Part shown: in pieces, positions 59,463 through 64,000 of the stretch
How the letters are laid out: the number at the start of each line of letters is the position of its first letter
Numbering within the stretch: position 1 is the stretch's first letter
DNA from: Bordetella sp. FB-8
Lineage (GTDB): Bacteria; Pseudomonadota; Gammaproteobacteria; Burkholderiales; Burkholderiaceae_B
Length of the DNA stretch: 64,000 nucleotides
Assembly: GCF_000382185.1 (NCBI RefSeq)
Contig: NZ_KB907784.1
Span: 3,747,133-3,811,132 of the forward strand
Reading direction: 5' to 3'
Position numbers and translations under genes: made by a program
The notes under the pieces: generated by a model
Told to the model about the DNA's origin: nothing
What the model saw: the letters and a program-made list of their open reading frames with translations, nothing else
The model's database searches: none

Positions 59463-60670
59463 GCTGGCTCAAGGGTAAGCGCAAGTTTTCCCGGCCGGTC
59501 GATGCCGTCGACGAGATCGAAGCCGCGGGGCTGGATCGCGATGATGACGCGCTGGAACATGGCCCTGATCGTGAACATGGCGAGGATCGTGACTCGGATC
59601 ACGCTCGCCCCGCGCTCGAGGGGGTGAGACGGCCGATGGCGCCTGGGTCCAAGGTGTTCTTCGCCGTCATCGGATTTGGCTTTCTGGTCCTGATCTACAT
59701 GCTGTTCTCGCGGTTTCTGCATGGCACGGACACGAAGAAGGCGAACAATCCTTTCGAGTCCAAGATCGGCCTGGTCATCCCCAGCCTGAAACTGCCCAAG
59801 CCTCAAGCACCCGTCGCGCCGGCGCCCAAGCCGCCTGAGGTCCCGCCCATGCCTCTGAATCCCGCTCTGCCTGGTGCAACAGCCCTCGGCTTGACGGGTA
59901 TACCTATGCCCACCATCGATCCCATCGAAAAGCGCCGCCTCTCCGGTGGCCTGCAGAGCAATGATAATGCCAAGCAGAACGCGGGCGGTTCCACGCAACA
60001 GCCGCCCACCGCGCCCGTGCACGACAGCGGGCCGATGGCCAACATGCTGCAGCCGCTGCAACTCAATGCCGCTCAGGCTGGGCTGGTGGGCGACCGGGAT
60101 CTGATTTTGACTCAGGGGTCGATGATCGACTGCGTGCAGCAGACCAAGTTCGTCTCGGCGCAAAAGGGCATGATCACTTGCTATGCCCCGCACGACATCC
60201 TGTCTGACAGCGGTCGCGTGGTGCTGATCGATGCCGGCACGGTCTTTACCGGCTACCAACAGGGTGTGCTGACTCAAGGCGTGCCGCGTATTGCCATCGT
60301 CTGGTCTCGAATGGAAACCCCTCAAGGGGTCATCATCAGCCTGGATTCTCCCGGCACGGGTCCGCTGGGCGAGGCTGGTCTTGACGGCGATATTGATACG
60401 CACTTTGCCCAGCGCTTTGGCGGCGCAATCATGGTGAGCTTGGTCAATGACATCGGCAGTTGGGCCAGCAATCTCGGACAGAGCGGAAATACATTCAATC
60501 TGGGTTCAACAGGAAATGCCGCCTCATCGGCCGTTCAAACGGTCTTGAACAACTCGATCAACATCCCGCCCACGATGTACCGCAACCAGGGCGGGCGAAT
60601 CGGGATCTATGTCGCGCGCGATCTGGACTTCAGCACGGTCTATAGCCTGAAGCCTGTCGGCAATCGTTAG
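59459..60670 (+). CDS. virB10: VirB10 envelope-spanning scaffold
   Basis: This 403-residue protein has an acidic cytoplasmic N-terminus, a membrane helix at about 66-84 (VFFAVIGFGFLVLIYMLFS), a Pro-rich periplasmic linker (VAPAPKPPEVPPMPLNPALP), and the TrbI/VirB10 barrel domain. The barrel domain has LTQGSMIDCVQQTKFVSAQK, VLIDAGTVFTGYQQ, RIAIVWSRMETPQGVIISLD and NQGGRIGIYVARDLDFSTVY. It links inner-membrane ATPases to the outer-membrane core. Confidence 0.94.
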   Translation: MSWLKGKRKFSRPVDAVDEIEAAGLDRDDDALEHGPDREHGEDRDSDHARPALEGVRRPMAPGSKVFFAVIGFGFLVLIYMLFSRFLHGTDTKKANNPFESKIGLVIPSLKLPKPQAPVAPAPKPPEVPPMPLNPALPGATALGLTGIPMPTIDPIEKRRLSGGLQSNDNAKQNAGGSTQQPPTAPVHDSGPMANMLQPLQLNAAQAGLVGDRDLILTQGSMIDCVQQTKFVSAQKGMITCYAPHDILSDSGRVVLIDAGTVFTGYQQGVLTQGVPRIAIVWSRMETPQGVIISLDSPGTGPLGEAGLDGDIDTHFAQRFGGAIMVSLVNDIGSWASNLGQSGNTFNLGSTGNAASSAVQTVLNNSINIPPTMYRNQGGRIGIYVARDLDFSTVYSLKPVGNR

Positions 60671-60759
60671 CAGGTCGTGGCTGCGCGCAGCGGACGCGGG
60701 CCAGAGCCAGACCAGGCTCTGTGCCCCTGTCAGCCATTTTCATTTTGCCGGCGATACCG

Positions 60760-61929
60760 ATGCCATGCACTGCCTCATTCCACATACCCATGACTCCTCC
60801 CGCAAAAAGCGCGCTGCTCTCGGCTTCGGCCGACCCTGACGGGTGGCCCGCGAGCGGGCTACCCGGCGACGAATCGCTACAGGCCCTTACCTCGCGCGTA
60901 GTACCCACGCCCGTCGCGCCCCATGCCGCTTCGCCTACCCGGCAAGACAAGGTGGATCGGTCCGTGACGCTGCGCCAGATGATGCGGCCCGTCGCGGCCT
61001 ATATGGCCGATGAGGCCGTGCGCGAAATCACCATTCCACGTCCGGGCGACGTATTCCTCAAGGTTGAGGGCAAGTGGATCTACCGCGCCGCGCCCGAGTT
61101 GACCTTCGACTATCTCCAAGGCCTATCCGAGGCGATGGCCAGCTACAACAAGATGAACTTCGCGCCCATCATGTCGCTCAAGCTGCCCGATGGAGAGCGC
61201 GGCCAGGTAGTCAGGCCGCCGGCAGTGTTGGACGGCAACCTTTCGATCAACATCCGCAAGCACAGCACCACGGTCAAAACGCTCGAAGAACTGGCCGAGC
61301 AAGGCGCGTTCAGCGGATGGCAGGACAGCGGACTGGATAAGCGGCGCGAGGAAGATGCCCGCCTTCTGGCGCTCAAGGAAGCGGGCGACATGGTCGGCTT
61401 TCTGCATTACGCCGTGCAGATCCGCCGCAATATCGTGATCGGCGGCAAAACCGGATCGGGCAAGACCACCTTTGCCCGCAGTCTTATCGAGCGCGTTCCG
61501 TTTCATGAACGCCTGATCACGATCGAGGACGTTCACGAGCTGTTCCTGCCGAACCATCCGAACCGGGTTCACCTGATTTTTGATATCACCCCTGGGGCGC
61601 CGGTGTCGGCCAAAGATTGCGTGGCGGCCTGCATGCGCATGTCACCCGATCGGATATTTCTCTCAGAGCTGCGCGGCCCCGAGGCCTGGGAATATCTGCA
61701 GGGTCTGAATACGGGACATCCGGGTTCAGTCACCACCACGCACGCCAACTCGGCCATCGACATCTACGACCGCCTGGCCATGCTGGTCAAGCAAGCTCCG
61801 GCCGGCCAGCAGATCGATCTGGACATCATCCGGCGTTACCTACTCTCGACCCTCGACATCGCGCTCTATTACGCGGACTACAAACTGGTCGAGGTTTATT
61901 TCGACCCGGATCGCGAGCGCATGCACTAA
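60760..61929 (+). CDS. virB11: VirB11 traffic ATPase
   Basis: This hexameric ATPase has Walker A GGKTGSGKTT near residues 228-237, the Asp box ITIEDVHELFLPN, Walker B RIFLSELRGPEAWEYLQGLN and the His box TTTHANSAIDIYDRLAMLV. The N-terminal domain has RPVAAYMADEAVREITIPRP. The start is uncertain: GTG 60721, ATG 60760 and ATG 60790 are all in frame and none has a strong ribosome-binding site. From 60760 it has 389 residues, slightly longer than usual because of a Ser/Pro/Ala-rich leader. Confidence 0.9.
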   Translation: MPCTASFHIPMTPPAKSALLSASADPDGWPASGLPGDESLQALTSRVVPTPVAPHAASPTRQDKVDRSVTLRQMMRPVAAYMADEAVREITIPRPGDVFLKVEGKWIYRAAPELTFDYLQGLSEAMASYNKMNFAPIMSLKLPDGERGQVVRPPAVLDGNLSINIRKHSTTVKTLEELAEQGAFSGWQDSGLDKRREEDARLLALKEAGDMVGFLHYAVQIRRNIVIGGKTGSGKTTFARSLIERVPFHERLITIEDVHELFLPNHPNRVHLIFDITPGAPVSAKDCVAACMRMSPDRIFLSELRGPEAWEYLQGLNTGHPGSVTTTHANSAIDIYDRLAMLVKQAPAGQQIDLDIIRRYLLSTLDIALYYADYKLVEVYFDPDRERMH

Positions 61930-61951
61930 TTCGGCCAGGAGCCAGATTTTC

Positions 61952-62224
61952 ATGACCTTTAGCAAGCTGCCCGGCAAAGGCCGTGGCCAACAATCTCTCG
62001 ATCTGCGCAACGCCGACGTGGGCGAGGCCTACATGTTGATGCAGCAAGCCTATCTGGACGGTTTGAGCGACGGCAAGACGCCTGCCCAGATAGCCCGCAA
62101 GATCGAAAAGCTGCAGCCGGACGGCGCCGACCGGCGCCTTCGACACGCATGGGCCGTAGCCAAGAAGGAGATCTTCGCGGACTACGAGCTGCCCAGCGCC
62201 ACTGCGCGGCCCTCAAAGACGTGA
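61952..62224 (+). CDS. hypothetical protein after virB11
   Basis: The 90-residue product from ATG 61952, 22 bases after virB11, is mostly helical (NADVGEAYMLMQQAYLDGLS; TPAQIARKIEKLQPDGADRR). It has no membrane segment or Cys. It is likely the last gene of the virB transcript. No function recognised. Confidence 0.55.
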   Translation: MTFSKLPGKGRGQQSLDLRNADVGEAYMLMQQAYLDGLSDGKTPAQIARKIEKLQPDGADRRLRHAWAVAKKEIFADYELPSATARPSKT

Positions 62225-62239
62225 TTGTCGATCGTGAGA

Positions 62240-62653
62240 ATGGATAAAAAAGTCATCACTCTAGTGGCCACGATGAATCGTCATGGTCTGACAACCTGCG
62301 CGTCGTGCCAAGGCCATGGCTTGCCGCTGTCGCGTGAACCGTATGTCACTTTCACATGTTCTCAGAGTCAGGCCTCGCGCTTATCTCGGACGCTGCGCGA
62401 AGACGCTGAATCTGCCGGCCCTCAGCTTCATTGGGAATGGATGGTGACAGCAGGGTTTGACCAAGATCACAACCTATTCTATCGACTCACCATCGCCAAT
62501 CCGAGGCGATGGTGGTATCGGTGGCGTAGAGATAAGTTGGACTTCGATATCCAGCTATTGCACAAGTTTGTGGAAATCGCCGTTCTGGATATCGAAGGGG
62601 GTAATGCCCATCGTTTTCCCAGCGAAAAACAGGCCCGCGGCGACGATCCATGA
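62240..62653 (+). CDS. hypothetical protein with TCASCQGHG motif
   Basis: The 137-residue product starts at ATG 62240 (GTG 62234 is an alternative). The N-terminal part contains MNRHGLTTCASCQGHGLPLS, a possible metal-binding Cys pair. The later LHWEWMVTAGFDQDHNLFYR and ANPRRWWYRWRRDKLDFDIQ are Trp/Arg-rich. Many conjugative elements carry similar uncharacterised proteins; I do not recognise a specific family. It ends 57 bases before the insertion sequence. Confidence 0.55.
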   Translation: MDKKVITLVATMNRHGLTTCASCQGHGLPLSREPYVTFTCSQSQASRLSRTLREDAESAGPQLHWEWMVTAGFDQDHNLFYRLTIANPRRWWYRWRRDKLDFDIQLLHKFVEIAVLDIEGGNAHRFPSEKQARGDDP

Positions 62654-62743
62654 AAGCTGTGACGCATCAGATTTATACAGCCCATTTGAGGGTTGCACGA
62701 CGGTGCAGAGTGAACCGCCCCGGGTTTCGCGGAGGCTGTTTAG

Positions 62744-63691
62744 TTAAAGTAAGACGGCCTCATCGGATGGGGTTCCGAGTCGGTTGTAGTAGTTTGCCTC
62801 AGCCTCAGCGGGCGGGATATAGCCGATCGATGAGAGCAGGCGTTTGTGGTTGAACCAGGCGACCCATTCCAGGGTAGCCAGCTCGACCGATTCCCGGTTT
62901 TTCCAGGGGCCGCGCCGATGAATCAATTCGGCTTTGTAGAGCCCGTTGATTGTCTCGGCCAGCGCGTTGTCGTAGCTGTCGCCGCGGCTGCCGACCGACG
63001 GTTCGATACCAGCCTCGGCCAGACGCTCGCTATAACGGATACTGACGTATTGCGATCCTCTATCGGAATGATGGATCAGAGAACCATCGTTGCCGGGCCT
63101 GCGGTCATAGAGAGCTTGCTCCAAGGCATCGAGTACGAAGTCGGTTGTCATGGATGTGCTCACGCGCCAGCCAACGATGCGCCGGGCGTAGACATCGATG
63201 ACGAAGGCCACGTACAGCCAGCCTTGCCAGGTCGAGACATAGGTGAAGTCCGAGACCCAGAGCTGATTGGGTCGATCGGCCCAGAACTGACGGTTCACCC
63301 GATCGAGCGGGCAAACCGCCGTGGCATCGGGCACCGTGGTGCGCACCCGCTTGCCGCGCCGTACGCCTTGCAGACACTGGGCATGCATCAGACGTTCGAC
63401 CGTACAGCGGGCCACCACAACACCCTCGCGGTTCAGCTGCCGCCAGACCTTGTCCGCGCCATACACCCGCAGGTTCTCCTGCCAAACCCGATGGACCTGA
63501 GGCTTGAGACGGTCATCGCATTGGGCGCGAGCGCTGCGCAGCGACGGATCGCGCTGGCGGGCAGCATGGCGCCGGTAAGCGGACGGGGCAACCTGCAACA
63601 CCTTGCAGATCGGCTCGACCCCGTAAGCATCGCGGTGCCGGTCGATATAGGCGTTTACAGCTTGAACTTGCGGTCGAGCTCCGCCTGCGCG
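62744..63691 (-). CDS. IS3-family transposase OrfB (DDE integrase core)
   Basis: This is the catalytic portion, about 315 residues. It has the rve/DDE core: first Asp in [10 protein letters not shown], second Asp in [12 protein letters not shown], and Glu in [19 protein letters not shown]-terminal HTH_21-like sequence is present ([19 protein letters not shown]). It has no good start of its own and is expressed as an OrfAB fusion by -1 frameshifting at 63691-63697, giving about 413 residues in total. All three catalytic residues are intact, so it may be active. Confidence 0.88.
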   Translation of the reverse strand, partial: RAGGARPQVQAVNAYIDRHRDAYGVEPICKVLQVAPSAYRRHAARQRDPSLRSARAQCDDRLKPQVHRVWQENLRVYGADKVWRQLNREGVVVARCTVERLMHAQCLQGVRRGKRVRTTVPDATAVCPLDRVNRQFWADRPNQLWVSDFTYVSTWQGWLYVAFVIDVYARRIVGWRVSTSMTTDFVLDALEQALYDRRPGNDGSLIHHSDRGSQYVSIRYSERLAEAGIEPSVGSRGDSYDNALAETINGLYKAELIHRRGPWKNRESVELATLEWVAWFNHKRLLSSIGYIPPAEAEANYYNRLGTPSDEAVLL

Positions 63692-63984
63692 AAAAAAGCG
63701 CTGGCCGTGCGCAGGATATCGTTGGCCCGGCGCAGCTCTTTGTTCTCTCGCTGCAACCGCTTGAGCTCGTCGCGTTCGCTGGTCGTCAGCCCTTCGCGCT
63801 TGCCACTGTCGATCTCTTGGCGCTTGACCCAGGTCAGCAGGGTCTGCGATGAACAGCCTATCTTCGGCGCGATCGACTCGACCGCCAGCCACAGCGATGG
63901 ATAGTCCGCACGGTGCTCCTGCACCAGGCGCACCGCTCGTTCACGCACTTCCGGGGAAAATTTGTTCGCGTTGTTCTTGCTCAT
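63655..63984 (-). CDS. IS3-family OrfA (helix-turn-helix plus leucine zipper)
   Basis: The 109-residue protein has a Tnp_1 helix-turn-helix ([38 protein letters not shown]) and a C-terminal coiled coil ([20 protein letters not shown]). It binds the terminal repeats and, alone, typically represses transposition. It continues into OrfB by frameshifting, ending normally at 63655. Confidence 0.9.
   Translation of the reverse strand: MSKNNANKFSPEVRERAVRLVQEHRADYPSLWLAVESIAPKIGCSSQTLLTWVKRQEIDSGKREGLTTSERDELKRLQRENKELRRANDILRTASAFFAQAELDRKFKL
63691..63697 (-). promoter_or_regulatory. -1 ribosomal frameshift heptamer
   Basis: On the minus strand the OrfA frame reads gcT TTT TTC, a classic X XXY YYZ slippery heptamer. 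Slipping back one base joins ...TASAFF to [16 protein letters not shown] in the OrfB frame. Confidence 0.8.
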
Positions 63985-64000
63985 AGCTCCATTCTCTCAA

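Larger units (their letters stand above)
62711..64000 (-). mobile_element. IS3-family insertion sequence, right end cut by window
   Basis: The left end begins near 62711 with TGAACCGCCCCGGGTTTC, a TGA-starting end of IS3 type, followed 30 bases later by the transposase stop. Two overlapping frames encode OrfA and OrfB in the IS3 layout. The matching terminal repeat lies beyond the right edge, so target duplication cannot be checked. Confidence 0.82.

Noticed and set aside
55143..62653. A VirB7-type lipoprotein or VirD4 coupling protein within the virB region
   Set aside because: No short frame with a lipobox and no second large ATPase of TraG/VirD4 type was found in this stretch.

Overview
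The window is GC-rich DNA, probably from a betaproteobacterium of the Alcaligenaceae (Bordetella/Achromobacter type). This is judged from codon use, a TolC/RND/BlaI gene set, a lone Bug-type solute receptor and general gene content. No rRNA or complete tRNA gene is present to confirm it. Function calls come from recognising protein families and motifs by eye; no database search was run.

1-10.2 kb: the 3' end of an aryl-polyene-type lipid operon (dehydratase fragment, ketoreductase, ketosynthase), a YqeY-like gene, and one 7.4 kb gene made of five tandem [TPR array + heptosyltransferase-like domain] modules. 10.3-15.2 kb: a metal-stress locus. An ECF-type sigma factor and a small zinc-finger anti-sigma factor converge on a bufferin operon (bufA precursor, bufB MNIO/DUF692, bufC DUF2063, DoxX), followed by a secreted protein whose predicted mature N-terminus is histidine. 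15.2-33 kb: ordinary chromosomal genes (dinB, a lipoprotein, ogt, an fsr/araC divergent pair, mrcA, an AGE-family isomerase, an MFS transporter, cytochrome b561). Next comes a five-gene operon in which a BlaI repressor and an M56 protease precede a complete RND efflux pump.

33.2-37.5 kb: a lower-GC patch with a GntR regulator divergent from a 6PGDH-like dehydrogenase, a Bug receptor and an RraA-family aldolase. It ends in a decayed tyrosine integrase, a hairpin and a 48 bp 3' fragment of tRNA-Pro(GGG). That fragment is an integration scar: its orientation places the body of an integrated element to its right.

37.5-64 kb: part of an integrative and conjugative element. It carries a type IVB (R64-like) thin-pilus operon, pilL-N-M-O-P-Q-R-S-V, then trbM and a P-type type IV secretion system, virB1-2-3-4-5-[mazE/mazF-like toxin-antitoxin]-6-8-9-10-11. 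Small unknown genes and three intrinsic terminators are interspersed. The thin pilus would mediate mating-pair contact and the VirB channel would carry DNA. Relaxase, coupling protein, prepilin peptidase and an intact integrase are not in view and probably lie beyond the right edge. The window ends inside an IS3-family element with a visible -1 frameshift signal.
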